Source: Noviherbaspirillum malthae
GTDB taxonomy: Bacteria > Pseudomonadota > Gammaproteobacteria > Burkholderiales > Burkholderiaceae_D
Direction: 5' to 3'
Length of the DNA: 64,000 bases
Assembly: GCF_015352985.1 (NCBI RefSeq)
Contig: NZ_JACYXF010000030.1
Coordinates: 1-64,000 of the forward strand
Part shown: positions 49,821 to 58,739 of the stretch, in pieces
How the letters are laid out: each line of letters opens with the position of its first letter
Numbering within the stretch: position 1 is the first letter of the stretch
Program-made: the position numbers and the translations under genes
Notes under the pieces: generated by a model
Told to the model about the DNA's origin: nothing
What the model saw: only the letters and a program-made list of their open reading frames with translations
Database searches by the model: none

Positions 49821-50786
49821 CTACTTTTCGGGAGCTTCGTCATCCGCCAATTCTTCGCCACGAGGCTCGATGATAAGCGGCTTGAGTTCACGGTCGTCAA
49901 AATGCACCCGGAACTGCTTGGGCCAATAGTGCCCAATCGCATCGTTCATGAAGTACTTTGGGATTCCCTTGTTGAGATCAATCTCACCGTAGATGATGCC
50001 TTCCTCTTCTTGCCCGATCGGCCCTGCGATTACCCGACCGCTTCCACCCTCTATGATGCCGCTCCAGGCTTGGACACGTTGTTGCTCTCGGCTGATTCCC
50101 AGCTTTGCAAAAACGTCTTCACCGACAATCAGCTGGCTGCAGACCACATAGGTGTTGTACACAATAGCATGATTGCGGGAGGCGATTTCGGCCATTGACA
50201 CGTCGGCCAACGTAAAGCCCAACCACGCCGCGACGTGCACCTGTTCGCCCATCGCAGCCAAGGTATATCCAGGAAGCACCATGTTATGTTCTCCGCAGAT
50301 GAGGCCTCCCAGCTTCCCGATTTCGGTGTCGAACACCTTATGGGTGCTGCCATCCCCATCTCCCCAAACCAACTTTTCCGGGCCGGTTGGTTTGAATTTC
50401 CGATGTGTGCCGATGATGACGCCTTCCGGGTCAAAATAAAGAAGGGTGTTATAGATGGACTTGCCAGATCGTTCATTGACACCGATCACCACATAGGCCC
50501 CGGCACGGCGCGCCGCCTCGCCTAGCCGGGCGGTCGAATCGCTTGGAATGTCAACTGCGTTCTGAAAGAGTTCGGCAGAGAACCTGCTTGCCTCGCGCAT
50601 CGGCAGATGCCATGCCCAATAGGGACCGCCGGGTATGAAGGCTTCCGGCAGCACGATCAGCTTCGCGCCGTTCCTACCGGCTTCCTCGATCAATGCGCAG
50701 GCCTTTTCGACACTGGCATCCCGGTTCAGGAACACCGGCGCGGCCTGCACCGCGGCTGCCTTGAATACGGGTAATCTGTCGCTCAT
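49821..50786 (-). CDS. Nitrilase (carbon-nitrogen hydrolase superfamily)
   Basis: About 321 residues. The catalytic triad is visible: Glu in LIVLPEAFIPGGPYWA, Lys in GTHRKFKPTGPEKLVWGDG and Cys in LGGLICGEHNMVLPGYTLAA. The sequence pattern (IGTHRKxxPTxxExLVWGxGDGS) is that of branch-1 nitrilases, which turn nitriles directly into carboxylic acids and ammonia. The ATG at 50786 has GGAG 6 bases upstream. An ABC-type ATPase gene on the same strand is cut off just before it; the nitrilase probably took over its position in an operon for uptake of a nitrile or acid. Confidence 0.9.
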   Translation of the reverse strand: MSDRLPVFKAAAVQAAPVFLNRDASVEKACALIEEAGRNGAKLIVLPEAFIPGGPYWAWHLPMREASRFSAELFQNAVDIPSDSTARLGEAARRAGAYVVIGVNERSGKSIYNTLLYFDPEGVIIGTHRKFKPTGPEKLVWGDGDGSTHKVFDTEIGKLGGLICGEHNMVLPGYTLAAMGEQVHVAAWLGFTLADVSMAEIASRNHAIVYNTYVVCSQLIVGEDVFAKLGISREQQRVQAWSGIIEGGSGRVIAGPIGQEEEGIIYGEIDLNKGIPKYFMNDAIGHYWPKQFRVHFDDRELKPLIIEPRGEELADDEAPEK

Positions 50787-50820
50787 ATTGGTCTCCATTG
50801 CTTAGATAGTTAATGCAATT

Positions 50821-51162
50821 CTGCCGGTAAGCGGCGGTGGGCTTGTTCTTGAATTCCACCGGGAGCAGGATGTTGCCCTCGACGCTACGCCATTCCAGCA
50901 AGGCATCGCGCTGGAACACCATGCCGATGTTGTCGGGCGGACCGTTGACCGGCCTCCCTTGGACCGTTAGCTTGCTTGCATTGGTGGTTTCGACCGCGGC
51001 CACGCAGCGCAGGAAGGTGCTCTTGCCGCAGCCGGAAGAGCCGAGGATGCTGAAGAACTCGCCCGGCTGCACATCGAGCGAAATCGAATCGAGCGCGAGC
51101 ACGCCGCGCTCGCCCGGATAGATCTTGCGCAAATCTTGGGCTGCAACGGCGGCTGCATTCAT
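50821..51162 (-). pseudogene. ABC transporter ATPase (NitT/TauT type), N-terminal fragment
   Basis: Residues 1-114 carry IYPGERGVLALDSISLDVQP, Walker A in SILGSSGCGKSTFLRCVAAV and the Q-loop in IGMVFQRDALLEWRSVEGNI, as in SsuB/TauB-like ATPases. At FKNKPTAAYRQ the similarity ends; signature motif, Walker B and the second half are missing and the frame then overlaps the nitrilase gene. The start overlaps (ATGA) the end of an upstream coding remnant, perhaps the permease. Confidence 0.8.
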
Positions 51163-51310
51163 TTTCCACGCGCCTTCGCAGACAGGTCAGGCTTCACCAC
51201 GCCCGGCTCACGAATTCCTTGGGAACGCGGCCGTGCCTTATCAGGCCGGCGTCGGTCAAAGTCCAGCGCTAACGCGACAACAGCATGGCTACGAATGGAA
51301 CGCATCATGG
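51159..51310 (-). pseudogene. Possible C-terminal remnant of an ABC permease
   Basis: The minus-strand frame ending at the TGA that overlaps the ATPase start reads ...ARPRSQGIREPGVVKPDLSA then KARGK-stop. The ATGA overlap is what an intact permease-ATPase pair would show. There is too little sequence to prove the family, and the upstream portion is not conserved. Confidence 0.35.
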
Positions 51311-51338
51311 AAAATTCCTGTTGGCGATACGCGTTCAT

Positions 51339-52553
51339 TCACTTTTTGACTAACGGACAATTGCTTTGCGCCAAAGGTTGGTAAGCCTGGTCTGCGGGAA
51401 TGGTCGCCTTCACGGTGTAGTAATCCCATGGCATTTTACTTTCTGCTGGTTTTTTCACCTGAAACAAGTACATGTCGCTAAGCAGCTGGCCATCCACACG
51501 TACGGTCCCGTTTTTCGCAAAGAAGTCATTGACCGGCATCTCTTTGACTTTGGCCATCACTGCGCCTGCCTCGTCAGTGCCGGCCGCCTTAATCGCCTTC
51601 AGGTAATGCGACACTGCGGAATAGGTCCCCGCCTGAATGGCCGAAGGCATGCGCTTATGCTTTTCGAAGAAGCGCTTGGACCACGCACGGGTCTTATCGT
51701 CCAGATTCCAATAAAAAGACTCCGTGAGCTGCATGCCCTGTGCGGCATTGAGTCCGAGGCTGTGAACGTCGGTTACAAAGACGAGTAAACCGACCAATGT
51801 CTGGTTCTTGGTAACGCCGAAATCGTTCGCCGCCCTTACGGAGTTGATCAGATCTGCGCCGGCGCTGGCCATGCCAATGACTTTCGCTTTCGACGCTTGC
51901 GCCTGGAGCAGAAAAGAGCTGAAATCTGATGCGTTCTGAGGATGCCTTACAGCGCCAAGCACCTTGCCGCCGGCGGCTTTCACCACCTCGGCCGCATCCT
52001 TTTCCAGAGAGTGGCCAAAGGTGAAATCTGTGGTTAGGAAATACCAGCTGTCGCCGCCTTGCTTGAGGACGGCCTTGACGGTGCCGTTGGCAAGCGCGTA
52101 CGTGTTATATACCCATTGCACCGACCGATCATTGCAATCCTCATTCGTAATGCGCGGCGATGCGCTACCGGTAATTAGCGTGACCCGATTCTTTTCCTTC
52201 GCGACCCGCATCACTGCCAACGCTGCGCCGCTGTTGACAAGATCGGTGATCATATCGACCTTGGAAACGTCAAACCATTCTCGTGCGCGGTTCGCAGCGA
52301 TATCAGCCTTGTTCTGGTGATCAGCAGTGACGATCTCCACAGGAGCGCCAAGGACGGTGCCGCCAAAGTCTTCTACCGCCATGCGTGCGGCAAGCACAGA
52401 ACCGGTCCCGCTATTGTCAGCGTAAGGACCGGACATGTCAGTCAGAACACCAATTTTCACCACTCCATCGGAAATCTTACCTTGCTGAGCCAAAGCGAGC
52501 AACGATGTTGAGACTAGTGTCATGCCAAGAACAAGGTGACGCAAACGCTTCAT
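51339..52553 (-). CDS. ABC transporter solute-binding protein (amino-acid/amide type)
   Basis: 404 residues. The signal peptide MKRLRHLVLGMTLVSTSLLA ends at LAQQ. The Peripla_BP_6 family start is clear (ISDGVVKIGVLTDMSGPYAD), with VNSGAALAVMRVAKEKNRVT, YFLTTDFTFGHSLEKDAAEV and KVLGAVRHPQNASDFSSFLL. This group (LivJ/UrtA/AmiC-like) binds branched amino acids, urea, amides or aromatic acids. No LivHMGF genes follow; the neighbouring ATPase remnant belongs to a different ABC class. ATG 52553 has GGAGA upstream; the frame extends 21 codons farther without support. Confidence 0.88.
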   Translation of the reverse strand: MKRLRHLVLGMTLVSTSLLALAQQGKISDGVVKIGVLTDMSGPYADNSGTGSVLAARMAVEDFGGTVLGAPVEIVTADHQNKADIAANRAREWFDVSKVDMITDLVNSGAALAVMRVAKEKNRVTLITGSASPRITNEDCNDRSVQWVYNTYALANGTVKAVLKQGGDSWYFLTTDFTFGHSLEKDAAEVVKAAGGKVLGAVRHPQNASDFSSFLLQAQASKAKVIGMASAGADLINSVRAANDFGVTKNQTLVGLLVFVTDVHSLGLNAAQGMQLTESFYWNLDDKTRAWSKRFFEKHKRMPSAIQAGTYSAVSHYLKAIKAAGTDEAGAVMAKVKEMPVNDFFAKNGTVRVDGQLLSDMYLFQVKKPAESKMPWDYYTVKATIPADQAYQPLAQSNCPLVKK

Positions 52554-52648
52554 TGGATATCTCCCCAAGGAACAGCATTGATGATGAGTCAGAGGGTAAA
52601 ACTGTTTCAGAAACAAGATGATGATCTGTTCAGTTTATATAAACATGT

Positions 52649-52669
52649 TTTTGTGTTGCAAACACAAAA
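52649..52669. promoter_or_regulatory. Perfect palindrome upstream of the solute-binding protein gene
   Basis: Arms TTTTGTGTT (52649-52657) and AACACAAAA (52661-52669) with spacer GCA. It lies about 95 bp upstream of the start at 52553. The length and symmetry suit an operator for a dimeric regulator (GntR or IclR type). No regulator gene adjoins, so the binder is unknown. Confidence 0.5.
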
Positions 52670-52884
52670 CGCTTATTGTGCGCAGTGCGAACATTGCGTA
52701 CTATTTCCCCATGGGTCCGATCTGTCGGTCTATTCGCAAGCCAAACTCAATGCCGGGCTAGCCGATTAAATGAGCACCCAAGGAAAACTCTCAACTACGA
52801 AACCCCCTCTTGCAAAAGCTCGTCAAGGGCTGCCGCCCAATTCTCTTGCGCTCTTGCTCCACCGATTTTTTAAGGCCTGATCCA

Positions 52885-53140
52885 GCAAACTCATGCGGCT
52901 GTCATCCGGGTGCGGGTCCAGTTGTCGAAGTGGTAGCGCACCGTGCTGACTGGCGGGAAGTAGGCTGGCAAGGCGCGCCACGTTGCTGCGTTCTTGAGCA
53001 AATACTGGATGGCACAGAAGATATCGTACAAATCAACCCTTCTTGGATTCGTCCGTTTCCGACCGCCTTCCAACATACTGGCGGTAATGCCATGGACTCC
53101 CTCCACTTTGCGATACCCGCCGTTTTGACGTTGAAGTGAG
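52885..53140 (-). pseudogene. IS5-family transposase, N-terminal relic
   Basis: The minus strand reads LYDIFCAIQYLLKNAATWRA then LPAYFPPVSTVRYHFDNW, the conserved N-terminal region (DUF4096-like) of IS5-group transposases. The frame ends shortly after in TRTRMTAA and no catalytic domain follows. Confidence 0.65.
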
Positions 53141-53157
53141 AATTCAGGAATGACTAA

Positions 53158-53913
53158 TTATTCACGCAGAAAATTCTCGATGCTCGTAGCGAGAGAGACC
53201 GGCGTCTCATCCATTGGATAATGGCCGGCGTTACTCAGTTGCTCCAATACAGCATTCGGATACCACTGCAGATAGGTCTGAGTCATGACTTCCGCCGTCA
53301 GTGAAGGGTCGTTTTCTCCAACAATCACTTTTATGGGAATTGGATTGCCTTTGACCTTTTCTGCAAAGTCGGTTTTAGCCCAAGCTTGCAGATAGGTGGC
53401 GAAGGCTTCGACAGTGGAGTTCTGCAGCGAGCGCGCTACCATTTTCTCAATCCAATAGCCAGACAAACGCTTCCCGGTCGTCAGGTCGATGATGGCTCGG
53501 CGGACTGCTGGATCGGTTGCTGCACTTGAAAAGAAAGTCCAGCGTTGCTCGTCAAAGGGAGAAGCTGATGCTGGAACAGGAGTAATTGCCACCAATTTCC
53601 TAATACGGCTTGGAACATCGAGAAGAATCTGCTGAATTACTTTACCACCCATTGAATGTCCGACAAGGCTGAATCGCTCCCAGCCAAGCTTATCGGCGAG
53701 CGCGATTGCATCCTCGGAAATTTCTGCGATGGTGTACTTCCCGCTAATCGACTTCGATCCACCATAGCCTCGATAGTCCATGAATGCGTAAGTAAACTCG
53801 CGCTGATCAAGCACTTCGCACAAGGGCCGCCAGTCTTCGGCACTACCGAACCAGCCGTGCAATGCGATTACTTTATGGGAGCCGCTACCAATCGTGATGT
53901 ACGTGTTCGTCAT
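53158..53913 (-). CDS. Alpha/beta hydrolase
   Basis: 251 residues, cytosolic. The oxyanion region VIALHGWFGSAEDWRPLCEV, nucleophile elbow LVGHSMGGKVIQQILLDVPS, acid VIVGENDPSLTAEVM and catalytic His SNAGHYPMDETPVSLA form a complete Ser-Asp-His triad. ATG 53913 follows AAGGAACAATA. It is the last gene of the leftward group with two FAD monooxygenases and two Bug receptors, so it may hydrolyse an ester, amide or ring-cleavage product of that pathway; the reaction is unknown. Confidence 0.85.
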   Translation of the reverse strand: MTNTYITIGSGSHKVIALHGWFGSAEDWRPLCEVLDQREFTYAFMDYRGYGGSKSISGKYTIAEISEDAIALADKLGWERFSLVGHSMGGKVIQQILLDVPSRIRKLVAITPVPASASPFDEQRWTFFSSAATDPAVRRAIIDLTTGKRLSGYWIEKMVARSLQNSTVEAFATYLQAWAKTDFAEKVKGNPIPIKVIVGENDPSLTAEVMTQTYLQWYPNAVLEQLSNAGHYPMDETPVSLATSIENFLRE

Positions 53914-53963
53914 TATTGTTCCTTTTATTACCCACCCTGTCAGCTCAGAGACAGGCGAGGACG

Positions 53964-55175
53964 TCATGTGGGCGCCACGTTGGTCTGAGCGCCAAGCGGT
54001 CGAAGCTCGCTGGTCACAGCATCGTAGCCATAAATCCAGTCCACCGGCAACGGCGGTGGCGGCGGAACAAGTTGATTATTGAGAAATTGCTGACGCGCCT
54101 GGAGCTGCATCCTCGCGCCGCGCGGCTGGCGGTCGCGCTCGTATGCTGCCAGCGCTTCGACCGGATTATCGCGACCCTCATCAAGATACCGCGCAATTGC
54201 GTAGCCGTCTTCCATGGAAATCGCTCCACCTTGGGCAAGTGTCGGCATCATGGGGTGGGCCGCATCGCCAAGTAGGGCAATGCGGCCGGCAACCCAATGC
54301 TCGAGTGGTTGCCGGTCATGAATTCCCCATTTAAACGCCTCCCTAGCGCGCGAAAGGATATGGAGCATGCCCGGATGCCATCCGGCATATGCTTCAAGCA
54401 TCTCATCAATGTCACTTGGCACAGCCCATGTTTCGTCTGCCCATTCATTTGACACCCGGCCAGCAAAGATGTTTAGCAGTTCTCCTCCGCGAAGCGGATA
54501 GAACAGAACATGACCTGTAGGCCCGAGCCAACCTGTATATTCATTGCCCGTGAGACGAATCGGCAATTTGTCGGCGGCATCATGCAGCTCCTGCATCGGC
54601 AGGATGATGCGCCAGCAAATCTGATTGGTAAAGCGCGCCTCGCCTTTCCCAAACAGAGCGGCACGTACAACCGAGTGGATGCCATCGGCACCGATGACGA
54701 TGTCAGCTTCAACCTCGCGTCCATCAGCCAACCGTACGACGGCACCCTGCTGCAAGTTCTCAACAGAGGCACATTCAGCCCCTGTATGGATGGTGTTCTC
54801 CGCTACCAGCGAACGCAGAAGACCATGCAGATCGGCACGGTGAGCCATGTAGTATCGGGCACCGAACCGCTCCTGCATCGAGTCACCATATGGTTCCTGC
54901 GCCCGTATTGTGCCGTCATCCCACTTTAAGGACAGGCGCATCTGAGGTTCAGCAGCAAGTTTGACGAACTGTGCCTCCAGACCTAAAGCGCGAATGACCT
55001 TGACTGCATTTGGCCCGACCTGAAGGCCCGCGCCCACTTCGCCAAGCTGGGCTGCGCGTTCATAGACACTCACTTCGAAACCGCGTTGATGGAGTGCTGC
55101 AGCAGCGGTCAAGCCGCCAATACCTGCGCCAACGATGACAACACGCAACGCACGTCCGTTGTTTAGTATCCGCAT
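53964..55175 (-). CDS. FAD-dependent monooxygenase A, salicylate hydroxylase-like
   Basis: 403 residues, class A flavoprotein hydroxylase. Rossmann motif RVVIVGAGIGGLTAAAAL, DG motif DIVIGADGIHSVVRAALFGK and GD motif ALLGDAAHPMMPTLAQGGAI, followed by MEDGYAIARYLD. Relatives hydroxylate salicylate, 3-hydroxybenzoate or hydroxynicotinate. ATG 55175 has AAGGA 6 bases upstream; the earlier Met at 55205 lacks one. It lies 50 bp before the alpha/beta hydrolase gene and downstream of a Bug receptor gene on the same strand. It resembles monooxygenase B at 57.0 kb, but is not a recent duplicate. Confidence 0.88.
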   Translation of the reverse strand: MRILNNGRALRVVIVGAGIGGLTAAAALHQRGFEVSVYERAAQLGEVGAGLQVGPNAVKVIRALGLEAQFVKLAAEPQMRLSLKWDDGTIRAQEPYGDSMQERFGARYYMAHRADLHGLLRSLVAENTIHTGAECASVENLQQGAVVRLADGREVEADIVIGADGIHSVVRAALFGKGEARFTNQICWRIILPMQELHDAADKLPIRLTGNEYTGWLGPTGHVLFYPLRGGELLNIFAGRVSNEWADETWAVPSDIDEMLEAYAGWHPGMLHILSRAREAFKWGIHDRQPLEHWVAGRIALLGDAAHPMMPTLAQGGAISMEDGYAIARYLDEGRDNPVEALAAYERDRQPRGARMQLQARQQFLNNQLVPPPPPLPVDWIYGYDAVTSELRPLGAQTNVAPT

Positions 55176-55327
55176 GATTTTTCCTTTTCCATTACCCATT
55201 TCCATGCTTGCCAGAGAAAACTTTTGGTTAGCGGCAATGTTGGTCTGTTGCCGATGCTCTTAATATAATAAATAGTGATACTGAATCGCTTGTACGCATA
55301 AGTGGCTGATGCGTCTCTGCTTAATTG

Positions 55328-56299
55328 TTAGTCAAGCGAGATGTTCGCAGTCTTAATCACTTTTTCCCAACCGACTCTATTCTCATCAAGGAACTTTCGG
55401 AATGCAGACGGATCCCCGGAGAAGACATCAACTCCCTGTTCGGTGTACCGTTGCACTGCCGCAGGCTTTCGCATAACCTTATTCACCTCGGAATTCAAAA
55501 GGGAGATAATTTGCGCTGGGGTGCCTGCTGGAGCCATCAGACCTAGCCAGCCGACCGCTTGATAGTCCTTGATACCTAATTCGTGCAGAGTGGGCACCTC
55601 GGGAAGCACAGCAACACGTTTTACTCCTGTCACAGCGAGTGCCTTGAGCCTTCCCGTACGAAGGTAAGGCAACGCACCTTGCACGTCACTTGCAAGTAAA
55701 TGGGTTTCGTCGCTCAGTACCGATGTGATCGCGGGTGCATAACCCTTATAGGGGATATGCACCATTTTGGTCGAAGTCCTTTGTGCCATTCCCTCCACCG
55801 CCAGATGCGAAAAGCTGCCTAATCCGACCGAGGCGTAACTGATTTTTTCCGGATTCTGCTTAGCATAGCTGACAAGTTCATTAAAATTCTTGACCGGCAA
55901 AGAAGGTGGTACCACGATTGCGCCTGGAATAGTCACCGCCAGTGCCACGGGGATCAAGTCCTTGTCTGCATCATAGGGTAACTTCTTATAAAGTGCAGGG
56001 TTCGTAGAGACATTTGTCGTAGCCATCAGCAAGGTATAGCCATCTCCAGGAGCTTTTGCCACAAGTTGAGTGCCGATAATTGCGGCCCCTCCGGGGCGGT
56101 TCTCCACAATCACTGGTTGCCCTAGGTTATTGGAAAGCTCTGACGCGATCAACCGGGCCGTGCTATCTGCAATGCCTCCAGGAGCAAAAGGTACGACTAT
56201 TTTTATTGGGCGATCAGGGTACGCACCTTGTGCCGAAGCCGTATTCAATACAAACAAGGGCGCCGCTACTATAAGTAGGGCCTTTCTCAATGTCTTCAT
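55328..56299 (-). CDS. Bug-family periplasmic substrate-binding protein
   Basis: 323 residues. Signal peptide MKTLRKALLIVAAPLFVLNT to ASAQG, then PDRPIKIVVPFAPGGIADST, VENRPGGAAIIGTQLVAKAP, VHIPYKGYAPAITSVLSDET and QAVGWLGLMAPAGTPAQI. It binds a carboxylate for the adjacent monooxygenase pathway. ATG 56299 has AAGGAGACAGTG upstream. Lies between monooxygenase B and monooxygenase A. Confidence 0.9.
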   Translation of the reverse strand: MKTLRKALLIVAAPLFVLNTASAQGAYPDRPIKIVVPFAPGGIADSTARLIASELSNNLGQPVIVENRPGGAAIIGTQLVAKAPGDGYTLLMATTNVSTNPALYKKLPYDADKDLIPVALAVTIPGAIVVPPSLPVKNFNELVSYAKQNPEKISYASVGLGSFSHLAVEGMAQRTSTKMVHIPYKGYAPAITSVLSDETHLLASDVQGALPYLRTGRLKALAVTGVKRVAVLPEVPTLHELGIKDYQAVGWLGLMAPAGTPAQIISLLNSEVNKVMRKPAAVQRYTEQGVDVFSGDPSAFRKFLDENRVGWEKVIKTANISLD

Positions 56300-56385
56300 C
56301 ACTGTCTCCTTCTGTAATAGTGGCCTGCTACCGACCGTAGGCACAACCTATGAGCAGGTTGCTGCCATCAAAACCAGTGTCATCA

Positions 56386-57585
56386 TCACACCGATACATC
56401 GTCGACGTTATAACGAAACAGCCAGTCATAGCGTTCTCTCACCTTGTCTTCGGCCCATTCGCGGTCGACGTATGCAGCTGCTCCTTCGGACGAGGCAAGT
56501 GCACTATTATGAAAACGCTTACCGTTTTCAGTGGAACGCAATACGATACGCGTAGTGCGTTCAATACGGGCTTGCTCGTATCTTTTCAACGCATATTCAA
56601 TATCGCTTTCGTAGTGCTCAATGCAGCGACTGATAATATAGCCGTCCTCGATTGCCATTACTGCGCCTTGGGCGAGAAAAGGCAGTGTTGGATGGCAGGC
56701 GTCTCCCAGCAGAGTGACACGTCCCTCAGACCATTGCATGAGCGGTGGACGCGCCATGAGTGCCCATTTGTAGGGAGTATCAACGTGGCTAATCAACTCA
56801 TGCACGTCTTCATGCCAGCCCTTAAAGTCACCATGACACTCTTCATGGGAACCTTTCTGCGTCCATGACTCAACTTGCCAGTCATCGCGCTCAACGATAC
56901 CGACAAAATTCATCAGCGTGCCGCCATGTAGCGGATAGTGAATCACATGCGCACCGGGACCAACCCAGTTAGTGCCAACAGGGCGTCGCAGTCGCTCTGG
57001 CAAGCGTGCCATTGGAATGACGCCCCGCCATGCCAGCATGCCCGAAAACGAAGGCTTATCGGAACCAAACAGCTGTGCCCGAACGTTGGAATGTACTCCG
57101 TCAGCGCCAATCAGTACGTCGCCGCGCAGCTCGTTCCCATTTTCGAGCTTTAAAGTCACGGCATCGGCTGATTTTTCAAAGCCGGTACATTGCGCACCGA
57201 GCATGATTGCATCGGATTTGACCTTACGAACGGCATCGGCGAGTACTTTATGGAGATCAGGGCGGTATATCGTGAAATACGGGTATCCATAATCCGCTAC
57301 AGAAGTTTTCCCTAGATCAAACAATTTCCAATTCTGTCCAGTATTCCAGAGCCGGATCTCTTTCCCTTCCGGTTCGCTCGCGAGAGCTTTAAGGTTGTCG
57401 CCTACCCCGAGCTGATACAGTGCGCGCAATCCATTTGGACTTAGCTGCAGTCCGGCGCCCACCTCACGCAGCTCGGCGGCCTGTTCACAGACTTGCACGT
57501 CATAGCCGCGCTTGAGTAGGGACAGCGCCGCCGTCAGACCGCCAATGCCGGCACCGGCGATAAGAATACGTACCTTCCTTGTCAT
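56386..57585 (-). CDS. FAD-dependent monooxygenase B, salicylate hydroxylase-like
   Basis: 399 residues. RILIAGAGIGGLTAALSLLK at the start, VGAGLQLSPNGLRALYQLGV, the DG motif DVLIGADGVHSNVRAQLFGS and the GD motif TLLGDACHPTLPFLAQGAVM with IEDGYIISRCIE. The C-terminal end WLFRYNVDDVSV is usual for this group. Its neighbours are two Bug receptors. It may act on a substrate different from that of monooxygenase A, or the two may form consecutive hydroxylation steps. Confidence 0.88.
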   Translation of the reverse strand: MTRKVRILIAGAGIGGLTAALSLLKRGYDVQVCEQAAELREVGAGLQLSPNGLRALYQLGVGDNLKALASEPEGKEIRLWNTGQNWKLFDLGKTSVADYGYPYFTIYRPDLHKVLADAVRKVKSDAIMLGAQCTGFEKSADAVTLKLENGNELRGDVLIGADGVHSNVRAQLFGSDKPSFSGMLAWRGVIPMARLPERLRRPVGTNWVGPGAHVIHYPLHGGTLMNFVGIVERDDWQVESWTQKGSHEECHGDFKGWHEDVHELISHVDTPYKWALMARPPLMQWSEGRVTLLGDACHPTLPFLAQGAVMAIEDGYIISRCIEHYESDIEYALKRYEQARIERTTRIVLRSTENGKRFHNSALASSEGAAAYVDREWAEDKVRERYDWLFRYNVDDVSV

Positions 57586-57661
57586 TTTAAACCCTTGATC
57601 GTCATAACTTTATAGGTGACTCCCGCATTGCTGGCGGAATAGGAATGGTGTACGGCCAAAC

Positions 57662-58636
57662 CTATTCAAGACGGATGTTTTTTTCCTTGATGATCTGGCT
57701 CCACTTAGCACTTTCCGACTTGGTTTTGTCAGCCAATTGCTCGGGCGTCGACGGTGCCGGCGTAAAGCTGGCCTGCTTCATCTGCTCCAGAACCGCCGGC
57801 TCCTTCAGCGCTGTGGTGGCCATACGGTTGAGCGCCGCAATTACATCCGGTGGTGTGCTGCGTGGCGCAAATAATCCGAACCACGTCGCGGCCTCGAAGC
57901 CGGCTAATCCACTTTCTTGCATCGTCGGGACTTCCGGCAGCTCCGGCAGACGTTGTTTACTTGTTACCGCGAGCGGACGTAAGCGACCGGCTTTAATCAT
58001 CGGTAGCGGCGCAGTCGGAGTATCGACCATCATGTCAACGTCTCCAGCCAACAAGCCGGTCATTGCTGGAGCTGCACCTTTATAGGGAACATGTTGCATG
58101 GAAAGTTGGGCTGCGCTTAAAAAAAGCTCTGTGGTTAAGTGAGGCGAACTACCGGCGCCGGGTGAGGCAAAGTTGATCTTTCCGGGCTCTGCCTTGGCTT
58201 TTGCCATCAAATCAGCAAGCTTAGTGAATGGCGACTTAGCATTTACAAACAGCACATAAGGCTGGGTGGCAATCAGTGAGATTGGTGAAAAGGAGGCGAT
58301 GCCATCATAGGAAAGCTTGGGATACAGGTGCGGCGCCATTGCGTTGGAAGTGAGGCCGCCCCACAGTAAGGTGTAGCCATCAGCCGGAGCCCTGGCCACT
58401 TTAGCTGTCCCAATCGTAGTGCCTGCACCAGCAACGTTTTCAACGATAAAGGTGCCGCCCGACTGCTTTTGAAAGGACTGGGCCAATAGGCGTGCACTGG
58501 CGTCAGTGGCACCGCCCGGAGCATAAGGCACCACAATTGTGACGGGGCGCTCAGGGAAACTAGCTGCTAAGGCACTAGTTGTACCAAATGCAAAAGCTGC
58601 AAGGACGCCGATGCCTATCGGAGCTAAGAAATTCAT
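57662..58636 (-). CDS. Bug-family periplasmic substrate-binding protein
   Basis: 324 residues. Signal peptide MNFLAPIGIGVLAAFAFGTT to ALAAS, then PERPVTIVVPYAPGGATDAS, VENVAGAGTTIGTAKVARAP, ADGYTLLWGG and QHVPYKGAAPAMTGLLAGDV. First gene of the leftward group and divergent from a LysR regulator. ATG 58636 follows GAGGAGACATACA. Confidence 0.9.
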   Translation of the reverse strand: MNFLAPIGIGVLAAFAFGTTSALAASFPERPVTIVVPYAPGGATDASARLLAQSFQKQSGGTFIVENVAGAGTTIGTAKVARAPADGYTLLWGGLTSNAMAPHLYPKLSYDGIASFSPISLIATQPYVLFVNAKSPFTKLADLMAKAKAEPGKINFASPGAGSSPHLTTELFLSAAQLSMQHVPYKGAAPAMTGLLAGDVDMMVDTPTAPLPMIKAGRLRPLAVTSKQRLPELPEVPTMQESGLAGFEAATWFGLFAPRSTPPDVIAALNRMATTALKEPAVLEQMKQASFTPAPSTPEQLADKTKSESAKWSQIIKEKNIRLE

Positions 58637-58701
58637 TGTATGTCTCCTCATATACGGCCGTGGTTGGTCTCCATCTATTTAACCGCATCTGGATCAAGAA
58701 T

Positions 58702-58715
58702 ATAATCGCAATTAT
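58702..58715. promoter_or_regulatory. Candidate LysR operator
   Basis: ATAATCGCAATTAT is a 14-bp inverted repeat (arms ATAAT and ATTAT, spacer CGCA) in the 103-bp gap between the divergent Bug and LysR genes, 25 bp before the LysR start. It fits a T-N11-A box. Confidence 0.5.
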
Positions 58716-58739
58716 CTTCTCAACTAAGAAACGTTAGTC

